In this document: positions 1 through 5,863 of the stretch, in pieces
How the letters are laid out: each line of letters starts with the position of its first letter
Position numbering within the stretch: the first letter of the stretch is position 1
From: JBBRLA01 sp038231615
Lineage (GTDB): Bacteria; Myxococcota_A; Polyangia; Palsa-1104; JAEUJZ01
Length of the DNA: 6,230 nt
Assembly: GCA_038231615.1 (NCBI GenBank)
Contig: JBBRLA010000532.1
Location: forward strand, 1-6,230
Direction of reading: 5' to 3'
The notes under the pieces: model-generated
Seen by the model: only the letters and a program-made list of their open reading frames with translations
What the model was told of the DNA's origin: nothing
Databases searched by the model: none
Position numbers and translations under genes: made by a program

Positions 1-1
1 G

Positions 2-298
2 ACCATGTTGCAAGCCGAAGACTCACTCTTTTACCGGTACGGCGTCGAGAAGGGAATCGAGAAAGGGAGCGAGAAGGAGCAGCAGAAGTTCCGCGCGTGG
101 GCCCTGAATGCCTGCCGGCAGCGCTTCCCCTCAGATGAAGCAGGTCTGGTCGTGCTGGCCGAGCGCCTGCGCCTCGTGCAGGACGCCGATGCGCTCGCCA
201 ACTTCCTCTCGCGTCTGTCTGCGGCTCGCGACCTCAAAGACGTCCTGTCCCTCCTGCCCGCACCCCCCACGAACGGCCACCGCAACGGCAAAGGCTGA
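2..298 (+). CDS. C-terminal part of a probable Rpn/PD-(D/E)XK nuclease-family protein (5' end outside window)
   Basis: The reading frame is open to the left edge, so the Met at base 5 is probably internal and the true start lies upstream; no ribosome binding site can be judged. The visible 97-98 residues begin with a short hydrophobic/aromatic stretch, then a charged repeat of the type VEKGIEKGSEKEQQK, followed by an amphipathic helical tail (ALNACRQRFP, LVVLAERLRLVQDADAL, FLSRLSAARDLKDVL) and a Pro/Gly/Asn-rich end. Repeated GxExG-type segments followed by a helical tail are typical of the C-termini of Rpn (recombination-promoting nuclease/putative transposase) proteins. Their PD-(D/E)XK catalytic domain would lie upstream and is not visible, so activity cannot be assessed. 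The gene ends 29 bases before the end of the convergent STAND gene. An unrelated charged-helix protein is possible; the family call is moderate. Confidence 0.5.
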   Translation, partial: TMLQAEDSLFYRYGVEKGIEKGSEKEQQKFRAWALNACRQRFPSDEAGLVVLAERLRLVQDADALANFLSRLSAARDLKDVLSLLPAPPTNGHRNGKG

Positions 299-327
299 AC
301 CGCCCCGGGGGCCCTGGATTATGAGGG

Positions 328-3300
328 TCAGAAGAGCAGATTCTTGTAGGTGGCGAAGACGGTGGCATCGTGCTCCTCAAGGGCCGCGACGATGTCCGGG
401 AGTGGGATGTACTGCAAGAGGAGGTTGGACTTGCTCACTCGGTCCATGCCATTGCTGAAGCGCCCGCGCACGGCGGCGAAGTTGTCCTGACAGAAGCCAT
501 CGAAGTCGTTGTCGCCGATCAGCATGGCCGAAAGCAGCTTGCGCACCTTGGCTGGCTTCAGGGTCGCAGGAAGCGGCGAACTGGCGATGGCCGGCGAACT
601 TATGGCGGCCGGCGGCGAGGCGGCGACTTCGCGGATGCCGCGGACGACCTTGTCCCAGGCCTCGTCGCGGTTGGCGAAGGCCTTCACAGGCCGGTCGCGT
701 TCGGGCAACGGGGAGAGTTGGCCAAGCGGGGTCAGGTCCCACTGACAGTAGTTGGCGATGATGGGGATGACCGTGGCCTGGCCGTCCTTTTGCAGCTTCA
801 GGGCGCGGTGAAGGAGCTTCTGGCAGTGGTCGTCCGCGAGGAAATTGGCCGTGACCACGAGCAGGATGATGCTGGCGCGGGACAGGTGGTCCTCGATCTC
901 GCGATCGGTGGTGGCGCCAGCCTGGATGTTGCGCTCGCTCCAGTGGGGCAGGGGGGGATTCAGCTTCTCCAGCGGGGCGAGTTGGGCCTCCAGTTCTCGG
1001 GCCAGGGCATCGTCCCGTTCCTTGCCATCCTTGCTGTGTGCATAGCCGATGTAGATGAGGTTCTTGGACATGGGGTTGGGGCTGAGTGTACCAGAGGTTG
1101 GCGGGGCAGGGGACAGAGTGCTGAGCTGCGGCTCAGCGGCGACGAGGTGCAGCATCCAGACGTTGCCGAGATGGTCTCCGGCGCAGATGCGGCCACCGTG
1201 GGTGGTGACGCAGGAAAACAAACTGGTGCCGTAGAGGGTCGCCAGGCAGGCGCCGGAGTCCAGGTCCCACACCTTCAGCGTCTTGTCACGTGAGGCCGAG
1301 ACCACGCGTGTGCCATCGGCCGTCACCGCGCAGGCACTCACCGATCTGGAATGCCCCGACAGGGTGAGAAGCTCGTGGCCGGAGTCCAGGTCCCACACCT
1401 TCAGCATCTTGTCATGCGAGGTCGAGATCACGCGCGTACCATCGGCCGTCACCACGCACGCATCCACCCAGTCGGAGTGACCCGAGAGGGTGAGAAGCTC
1501 ATGGCCCGTGGCCAGGTCCCACACCTTCAGTGTTTTGTCATCCGAGGCCGAGACCATGCGCGTACCATCGGGGGTCACCACGCAGGCTGTCACCCCTTTG
1601 GAGTGACCCAAAAAGGTGAGAAGTTCGTGGCCGGAGTTCAGGTCCCACACCTTCAGCGTGTCATCCCAAGAAGCGGAGATCATGCGCGTGCCATCGGGGG
1701 TCACTGCGCAGGCAATGACAGATTCAGAGTGGCCCGAGAAGGTGAGAAGCTCGTGGCCGGTGGCCAGGTCCCACACCTTCAGTGTTTTGTCATCCGAGGC
1801 CGAGACCACGTGCTTGCCATCGGCGGTCACCGCGCAGGCCCTGATTACGTGGGAGTGACCCGAGAGGGTGCGGATGCAAGCGCGGCTGCCCTGATGTTGA
1901 AGGGGATGCTCAAGAAGCAATCTGGCCTTGCCCGTCATCCCCAGCGCCAGCTCCCTCCGGATTCGCTCGTCGGACCAGCCCTGGCAGCGCAGCCGGTTGT
2001 ACACGAGCCCTGGCAGCGCGTCCGCATCTTTTCGCCACCAGTGCGACTCGTCCCTCAGCGCCCGTAGCACGTCGCGCCAGACTGGCTGCCTTCCCGCCCA
2101 GCGATCCGCGCTAGCCACGCCTTCGCCGCTCGCTTCGTCAGGGCCGCGTGCCAGCGCCAGCGCCAGGTCGGCCTCGGCCCCCTGCACACCGGCCTCCTCG
2201 TAGCGCGCACGCAGGTAGGTCAGGTCCCGGCACAAGCGATCCACCCCCTCCCAAACTTCCGCCTCGATGTGCTGGCTCATGGCATGCCTCCGCGCGTAGC
2301 GCCGACGGAAGGCGTCTGCCCCAGGCGCAGGCGGCCAGTTTGCCAGCGCGCGCGCCAGCACGTTGTGGTGGCGGCGCATCGCTGGTTCCCCGAGCATCTC
2401 GGCGATGAACTCGCGGAATGATTCGTGGTAGGGACGATAGGCGACGCGTCCTTCCCAATGCGCCGGTTGCTCCAGTAGGAACGACCGCACGGCGCGCAGG
2501 AAGTCATCCTTATCCAGGGGATCGGCCCAGCCGGCCACCTGCTCCAGCACCCCCAGGGGCAGTGCTTCCCGCGCCGCGCAGAGCAGGCCCAGCCCGGTCA
2601 GCACCCGGTCGCGCCGCTCCGTGGGCATTTGCAGAAACCGATCCCATATTTCCTCCAACAAAGCACGCAGCCCGTGGGGAATGCGTGCCGCCACTCGCTC
2701 TTGCGGCGGTGCGGTTTCCAGCCACTGTAGCAGCTTCACCGCGTGCAACAGGTTGCCCTGCGCTCGCATCGCCGCCTCGTCCGCGAATTCCGCGCTGAGC
2801 GGCGGCGACAGGAGAGGTCCATGATAAGTCCAGAAGGCCGAGCAGGTCGCCTCGTTCTCTTGCTTCCAGCGCGGCGCATCCAGATCCATGGGGTGCAGGC
2901 CGGGCTGCTTGGTTAACCAGTTCAGGTTGGGATAGTCGGGCCGCGAGGCGCACAACACAAACACGCCCGTGGGCAAAAGGGCCGGCAGGAAGCGCGGCAG
3001 CGGGTTCTGCCCGTCATCGCTGCTGGCCTCGTCCAGGCCGTCCACCAACAGCACCAGCCGTTCGCCCCGCGGGCGCAGCACCTTCTGCGATACCCTGCCG
3101 AGCAGTTCGCCCAACCGTCGTTCTTGCGCGGCGTCGGGGTCGGCGAGATCGGGGTAGCGCGCCTCCACTTGAGCCGCCAGGCTGGCGGCGATGCGCGCCG
3201 GCTGGTCCCAGCCCAGGATGCCGCGGCGAATGAAGTGGTGCGGCCAGCGGGGCGCGTCCGGAGGTCCGAGCCAGCGCGAGAGCAGCGCGCTTTTGCCCAG

Positions 3301-3492
3301 CCCTGGCCCGCCCTGCACCAGCAGCCACCCGCTGGTGCGGTGGACATCCAGCAGGAAGGCGTCCATCTCGGCCAGGATGGCTTCCCTGCCGAAGAACTGG
3401 CCGTGCCGGGCGCGCTCATCGTAGAAGTCAATCAGGTCGCGCGCGGTCCTGGGCGCGGCAGGCCTGCTATCGTGGGTCCCCGGGTCGTTCAT
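328..3492 (-). CDS. STAND-type sensor: NACHT ATPase - WD40 repeats - TIR domain - C-terminal effector-associated-like domain
   Basis: The product is 1054 residues, probably a cytoplasmic signal-transducing ATPase. Residues 31-270 form a NACHT/AAA-type P-loop module: FFGREAIL lead-in (33-40), Walker A GGPGLGKS (61-68), Walker B LVLLVDGLDEA (146-156), and a sensor-like LCASRP (180-185). A winged-helix-like segment follows, with the STAND-typical RPYHESFREFI (353-363), then a helical linker to about 535. Residues 540-750 hold five intact WD40 repeats (GH...VWDL, 42 residues each) and 751-783 a decayed sixth. After a Pro/Ser/Thr linker, 808-955 is a TIR domain (IYIGYAHSKD; BB-loop region around WSERNIQAG; IIPIIANYC-like core). 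Residues 980-1045 resemble effector-associated domains (FCQDNF, RFSNGMDR, K-NLLL). The ATG start has GAGGG 8 nt upstream. In known STAND systems WD40 detects a trigger, NACHT oligomerises and TIR cleaves NAD or signals. Here the usual catalytic Glu of TIR appears replaced by Leu. A role in defence or programmed response is inferred from the family. Confidence 0.88.
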   Translation of the reverse strand: MNDPGTHDSRPAAPRTARDLIDFYDERARHGQFFGREAILAEMDAFLLDVHRTSGWLLVQGGPGLGKSALLSRWLGPPDAPRWPHHFIRRGILGWDQPARIAASLAAQVEARYPDLADPDAAQERRLGELLGRVSQKVLRPRGERLVLLVDGLDEASSDDGQNPLPRFLPALLPTGVFVLCASRPDYPNLNWLTKQPGLHPMDLDAPRWKQENEATCSAFWTYHGPLLSPPLSAEFADEAAMRAQGNLLHAVKLLQWLETAPPQERVAARIPHGLRALLEEIWDRFLQMPTERRDRVLTGLGLLCAAREALPLGVLEQVAGWADPLDKDDFLRAVRSFLLEQPAHWEGRVAYRPYHESFREFIAEMLGEPAMRRHHNVLARALANWPPAPGADAFRRRYARRHAMSQHIEAEVWEGVDRLCRDLTYLRARYEEAGVQGAEADLALALARGPDEASGEGVASADRWAGRQPVWRDVLRALRDESHWWRKDADALPGLVYNRLRCQGWSDERIRRELALGMTGKARLLLEHPLQHQGSRACIRTLSGHSHVIRACAVTADGKHVVSASDDKTLKVWDLATGHELLTFSGHSESVIACAVTPDGTRMISASWDDTLKVWDLNSGHELLTFLGHSKGVTACVVTPDGTRMVSASDDKTLKVWDLATGHELLTLSGHSDWVDACVVTADGTRVISTSHDKMLKVWDLDSGHELLTLSGHSRSVSACAVTADGTRVVSASRDKTLKVWDLDSGACLATLYGTSLFSCVTTHGGRICAGDHLGNVWMLHLVAAEPQLSTLSPAPPTSGTLSPNPMSKNLIYIGYAHSKDGKERDDALARELEAQLAPLEKLNPPLPHWSERNIQAGATTDREIEDHLSRASIILLVVTANFLADDHCQKLLHRALKLQKDGQATVIPIIANYCQWDLTPLGQLSPLPERDRPVKAFANRDEAWDKVVRGIREVAASPPAAISSPAIASSPLPATLKPAKVRKLLSAMLIGDNDFDGFCQDNFAAVRGRFSNGMDRVSKSNLLLQYIPLPDIVAALEEHDATVFATYKNLLF
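1144..1875 (-). repeat. Tandem 126-bp WD40-coding repeats (five intact units plus one decayed)
   Basis: Within the STAND gene, five 42-codon units (1243-1875) each encode a GHS...AVT.DGT...SAS.DKTLKVWDL blade, and a sixth (1144-1242) has lost the GH and WD signatures (YGTSLFSC..., GNVWMLHL). The units are very similar at the DNA level: bases 1508-1556 and 1760-1808 match without a mismatch over 49 bases, exactly two units (252 bp) apart. Such near-identical repeats point to recent duplication or gene conversion between blades, as is known for highly repetitive bacterial WD40 proteins. Blade-to-blade differences cluster just after the GHS motif (HVI, ESV, KGV, DWV, RSV), where propeller surface loops lie. 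Confidence 0.85.
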
Positions 3493-3620
3493 TGGATCAG
3501 CCCTCGACCTCGGGAGCGAGGCTTTCGATCTTCTCCTGGCAAAGCAGCCCGGTCAGGTCTCGCGCCCTCGGGCGGGCCCGGAGGCGGCAGCGGCGGCAGC
3601 GGATCTAGAGGCTCGGCCAT
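3489..3620 (-). CDS. Possible small proline-rich ORF (43 residues) overlapping the STAND start
   Basis: An ATG at 3618-3620 opens a 43-residue frame (MAEPLDPLPPLPPPGPPEG, then an Arg/Gly-rich end) whose TGA overlaps the STAND gene's ATG in an ATGA arrangement. That arrangement often marks translational coupling. The composition is low-complexity and GC-driven, no family is recognised, and no clear ribosome binding site precedes the ATG. It may be a leader ORF for the STAND gene or a chance frame in a GC-rich gap. No other gene is visible between mobA and the STAND gene. Confidence 0.2.
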   Translation of the reverse strand: MAEPLDPLPPLPPPGPPEGARPDRAALPGEDRKPRSRGRGLIQ

Positions 3621-3626
3621 GCCGCC

Positions 3627-3632
3627 ATCATA
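3627..3632 (-). promoter_or_regulatory. Candidate -10 box for the STAND gene
   Basis: On the minus strand these bases read TATGAT, five of six matches to the TATAAT consensus. They lie about 135 bases upstream of the STAND start and just before the ATG of the 43-residue ORF. No convincing -35 element lies 16-18 bases upstream, so the box is only suggestive. It would let the STAND gene be transcribed separately from fdhD-mobA. Confidence 0.22.
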
Positions 3633-3738
3633 CCCTCAGCCACCGCGCTCGCCTATGCCATGCTCAGTAGCACTCGCCGTGGCGAGCATCCTTTGACATC
3701 GGGAATCTTCCATGACAGCCCCGACAGCCGTGAAGCGG

Positions 3739-4386
3739 TTAGATCCCCGCGAAATCGGCCGGGGTATTCACATTGTACAGGCAAGGCACCAGCCACTCCG
3801 GCGCCTCCACCCTCGCAAAATCCCCGGCGCCGATAAGGTCCTTCAACGCATATGCCCCGCGCCGCTGCCGGTCCTCGCACAGTTCCAGGCAGCCCGCGCC
3901 ATACACGGAGAAGAGCGGCTCCAGCCGGCCCTCGCAAAGGGTCGCCGCCCCATGCTCCGTCATCCTCTCAGCCTGCGCCAGCAACCACCGGAGCGTGTCG
4001 GCGCTCAGCCGCGGCATATCGCAGGCCACCATGGCCACCGTGCCCACCCGGCGCAGCGCCGTGATCAGCCCGCCCAGCGGGCCCGCATCGGGGACCTCGT
4101 CCGGGCAGAACTCGACCCCATCCCACCCGCGTTCTCGTGCTCCCTGGCGCAACTCGTCCCCCGCCAGGAGAGGGGAGGGCGCCTTCCTACGATCCAGCCC
4201 CAGCTCGTCGGGCCCCCGGCCCACCACCAGCACCCGCCCGTCTGCCTCCAGGGCCACGCGGGTCGTGCGTCGCAGCAGCGTCTCGCCGGCCACCATCAGT
4301 TCGGCCTTGTCCCGGCCCATCCGCCGGCTCCTGCCGCCCGCCAGGATGGCCACCACCGGACGGCCCCGATCCGTGCCAGCGGTCAT
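3739..4386 (-). CDS. mobA: Molybdenum cofactor guanylyltransferase MobA
   Basis: The product is 215 residues, a cytoplasmic nucleotidyltransferase that transfers GMP from GTP to molybdopterin to make the molybdopterin guanine dinucleotide cofactor used by DMSO-reductase-family enzymes such as formate dehydrogenase. The fold signature is complete: the N-terminal nucleotide loop LAGGRSRRMGRDKA (15-28), GPLGGL (102-107), the metal-binding ACDMP (121-125, with Asp123), EPLFSVY (156-162) and the C-terminal NVNTPAD (205-211). Length is normal for the family (about 190-215). The ATG overlaps the fdhD stop codon by four bases (ATGA), so the two genes are almost certainly co-transcribed and translationally coupled. 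MobA is distinguished from the CTP-using relative MocA by the operon context and the GPLGGL/NVNTP pattern, although MocA-type proteins share the fold. Confidence 0.92.
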   Translation of the reverse strand: MTAGTDRGRPVVAILAGGRSRRMGRDKAELMVAGETLLRRTTRVALEADGRVLVVGRGPDELGLDRRKAPSPLLAGDELRQGARERGWDGVEFCPDEVPDAGPLGGLITALRRVGTVAMVACDMPRLSADTLRWLLAQAERMTEHGAATLCEGRLEPLFSVYGAGCLELCEDRQRRGAYALKDLIGAGDFARVEAPEWLVPCLYNVNTPADFAGI

Positions 4387-5291
4387 GTTCCCGCGATCCG
4401 CTCGGGCCGCGAGTACACGCTCAGCCGATCCCCACGGACGAAGGCCGCCAGGGTGATCCCGGTGGTCCGCGCCAGGTCAATGGCCAGCGAGCTGGCCGCC
4501 GAGACGCTGGCCACGATGGGGATGCGGGCCGCGGCGGCCTTCTGCACGATCTCGAAACTCGCCCGCCCGCTGACGCAAAGCAGCACCGGCCACGCTGCTG
4601 CCTCGCCTGGCCGCCCGGTGCCCACCAGACGCTCCTTCAGCAGCGCGCCGACCACCTTGTCGACCGCGTTGTGCCGTCCCACGTCCTCGAAGCTGGCCAG
4701 CGTGGTCCCATCTGCGGCGAGCGCAGCGGCGGCGTGGGTGCCCCCGGTGCGCTCGAAGTTCGGCTGATGTCCCCGCAGGTCGCGCGCCCCGCCGGTCAGC
4801 AGGCTGGCGGCGACCACCGGCCCGTCCGGCAGGACGCCGCAGCGCGCGCGCAGGTCCTCGATGCTGCGCCTGCCGCAGACCCCGCAGGCGGCGGTGATCA
4901 GCGTCCCGCGCCGGCTGAGTTGTATCCGGTCGATGTCCAGGGACACCCCGGCCCCGGGCGTGACATCGATGACGTTGCCGAAGCCCTCCTCCCCGGGCCG
5001 CCCGCAATGGGCCAGGGTGCCGACATCGTCGATCGAGGTGACGATCCCCTCGGCGAACAGAAACCCCAGTGCCAGCAGGCCGTCGTCGCCGGGCGTGCGC
5101 ATGGTGGTCGCCACCGGCTCGCTGGCGATGCGGATCTCCAGCGGCTCCTCGATGGCGACGTTGTCTTCGACGCCGCAGACTTCCCGGACCTCGCCGACTG
5201 TAGCGACATTCGGGGCAGGATCGCCCCCTTCACCCAGGCGCCACACCCTTCGCCCGGCAACCCCCCGCAGCCCATGTCTCACCTGCCCCAC
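4383..5291 (-). CDS. fdhD: Formate dehydrogenase accessory sulfurtransferase FdhD
   Basis: FdhD takes sulfur from a cysteine desulfurase and passes it to the molybdenum cofactor, which formate dehydrogenase needs for activity. With a start at 5291 the protein has 302 residues. Visible signatures are NVAIEEPLEIRIA near the N-terminus, LLALGFLFAEGI, the sulfur-carrying loop AACGVCG (Cys136 and Cys139), HAAAL with a following SFEDVGRHNAVDKV segment (about 202-213), and SGRASFEIVQKAA...IPIVASVSAAS near the C-terminus. The start is uncertain. The open frame extends to 5507 but would then overlap the 59-residue upstream gene, which is implausible. GTG at 5291 has GATGAGG 5 nt upstream; GTG codons at 5297 and 5282 are alternatives. 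The family is usually 260-280 residues, so a start further in is possible. The stop overlaps the mobA start by four bases. Confidence 0.92.
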   Translation of the reverse strand: MGQVRHGLRGVAGRRVWRLGEGGDPAPNVATVGEVREVCGVEDNVAIEEPLEIRIASEPVATTMRTPGDDGLLALGFLFAEGIVTSIDDVGTLAHCGRPGEEGFGNVIDVTPGAGVSLDIDRIQLSRRGTLITAACGVCGRRSIEDLRARCGVLPDGPVVAASLLTGGARDLRGHQPNFERTGGTHAAAALAADGTTLASFEDVGRHNAVDKVVGALLKERLVGTGRPGEAAAWPVLLCVSGRASFEIVQKAAAARIPIVASVSAASSLAIDLARTTGITLAAFVRGDRLSVYSRPERIAGT

Positions 5292-5296
5292 GACCA

Positions 5297-5303
5297 CCTC
5301 ATC
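5297..5303 (-). promoter_or_regulatory. Ribosome binding site supporting the fdhD GTG start
   Basis: GATGAGG on the minus strand sits 5 nt before the GTG at 5291. It favours this start over the long upstream extension of the frame, but it also overlaps another GTG at 5297, so the choice is not final. Confidence 0.4.
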
Positions 5304-5357
5304 TGCACCACGAAGCCGCGCGCGCCTAAAGGATGACGAAGACTCGGAGTGCCACCC

Positions 5358-5387
5358 CGCGACCGGCCGCGTCCCGGCCGGCTCGCG
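5358..5387 (-). terminator. GC-rich hairpin between the MGRGD gene and fdhD
   Basis: Two arms, CGCGA+CCGGCCG and CGGCCGG+TCGCG, pair over 12 bp with a single bulged base and a 5-base loop. The hairpin begins 13 bases after the stop of the 59-residue gene and ends about 65 bases before fdhD. No T-run follows on either strand, so it is not a textbook intrinsic terminator. It could be a U-less terminator, an RNA 3'-end stabiliser or an attenuator controlling read-through into fdhD-mobA. Confidence 0.4.
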
Positions 5388-5400
5388 GAAGACGGACGGC

Positions 5401-5580
5401 TTATCCCTTGTTCTTCTCCCGGCTCGACTTGGTCGGTGCGGCAGGTGCCGGGGCGGCGGCCTTGCGCTCGCCTCGCTCGGCGGCGGCGGCGACTCGACGG
5501 CGGGCAATGCGGTCCTTCAACTGCTGTTGCGCCTTGCGGCGGCGCATCTTCGGGGTGCTGCGGCTGTCTCCACGACCCAT
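5401..5580 (-). CDS. Small, highly basic 'MGRGD' protein (59 residues)
   Basis: Translation from the ATG at 5580 gives MGRGDSRSTPKMRRRKAQQQ, then an Arg/Lys-rich helix (LKDRIARRRVAAAAERGERK), an Ala/Pro linker and a Lys-rich end (KSSREKNKG), terminated by TAA. A GAGGAG ribosome binding site lies 6 nt upstream and a TTGACA -35-like box about 70 bases upstream, so this is a real gene despite its length. The N-terminal M-G-R/K-G-D start recalls the small ribosomal protein bTHX (MGKGDKKT...), and similar short MGRGD...KM.RRK proteins are, from memory, annotated as hypothetical in proteobacteria. The remainder does not match bTHX (no KGKI.RG segment). The charge pattern suggests RNA or ribosome binding, which is an inference. 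It could share a transcript with fdhD only by reading through the hairpin. Confidence 0.78.
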   Translation of the reverse strand: MGRGDSRSTPKMRRRKAQQQLKDRIARRRVAAAAERGERKAAAPAPAAPTKSSREKNKG

Positions 5581-5586
5581 GATCGG

Positions 5587-5592
5587 CTCCTC
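5587..5592 (-). promoter_or_regulatory. Strong ribosome binding site of the MGRGD gene
   Basis: GAGGAG on the minus strand lies 6 nt before the ATG at 5580. It is the main evidence, with the clean protein end, that this short frame is translated. Confidence 0.7.
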
Positions 5593-5623
5593 GTTCTGTC
5601 AGGGGAAATCTGCTTGGCACCAG

Positions 5624-5652
5624 ACTTTGCAGAACCCCCGCCCGAATGTCAA
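5624..5652 (-). promoter_or_regulatory. Candidate sigma-70-type promoter for the MGRGD gene
   Basis: On the minus strand a perfect TTGACA (5647-5652) is followed after 17 bases by CAAAGT (5624-5629), which matches three of six -10 positions including A2 and T6. A transcript would start near 5617 and have a leader of about 37 nt before the ATG. The -35 match and spacing are good; the -10 is weak, as is common in GC-rich genomes. Confidence 0.38.
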
Positions 5653-5790
5653 CCGACGTCGAGAACGGGCGATCCCCGCCGGCAACCGGGACGGAATGGA
5701 AGTTCCTGCCTCGCCGCCGCGAGGCCCACGGGTCCCGTCGGGTAGTCCGCGACCGCTTGGTCCCAGTTGGTCCTTGATATCCGCCCCAAA

Positions 5791-5802
5791 GATCATATGA
5801 TC
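5791..5802. promoter_or_regulatory. 12-bp perfect palindrome, possible operator
   Basis: GATCATATGATC is fully self-complementary and lies in the AT-richer part of the divergent intergenic region, 62 bases before the lipoprotein start. Its position fits an operator for a dimeric regulator of the + strand gene. It contains two GATC sites, so Dam-type methylation is also conceivable. No regulator is encoded in the window, so function is speculative. Confidence 0.3.
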
Positions 5803-5863
5803 GCCGGAAATAAGGTCGCCTAGATTACTCAAGCCCTTCGCAGCCTTGACACGGAGGTCCCGC

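Larger units (their letters stand above)
5581..5863. other. Divergent intergenic region
   Basis: This stretch separates the MGRGD gene (-) from the lipoprotein gene (+). It contains the candidate minus-strand promoter at 5624-5652, the palindrome at 5791-5802 within a locally AT-richer patch (about 5775-5830), and the lipoprotein ribosome binding site at the right end. No convincing gene or RNA is seen in it. Confidence 0.6.

Noticed and set aside
370..2067. Long + strand frames (370-1293 and 1351-2067) opposite the STAND gene
   Set aside because: They are antisense to well-recognised TIR and WD40 domains; their own repeats merely mirror the WD40 units, and they show no family features.
3583..3602. 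Short GGC/GCA-type simple repeat upstream of the STAND gene
   Set aside because: Only a few imperfect units; expected in GC-rich DNA and not a CRISPR or defined repeat.
3497..3607. Minus-strand frame reading IRCRRCRLRARP... and ending LLCQEKIESLAPEVEG
   Set aside because: The end looks protein-like and the start recalls a Cys-pair zinc ribbon, but there is no start codon after the in-frame stop and the Cys/Arg run comes from a GCCGCC-type simple repeat.
3673..3686. CTCGCC-GT-GGCGAG inverted repeat downstream of mobA
   Set aside because: The loop is two bases, leaving only about five usable pairs, and no T-run follows, so it is not a supported terminator.
4137..5336. 399-residue + strand frame
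   Set aside because: It is antisense to mobA and fdhD, whose motifs are complete; composition is Pro/Arg/Gly-rich, typical of a shadow frame in GC-rich DNA.
5846..5851. TTGACA on the + strand before the lipoprotein gene
   Set aside because: It lies only 12 bases before the ATG, too close to act as a -35 element for that gene.
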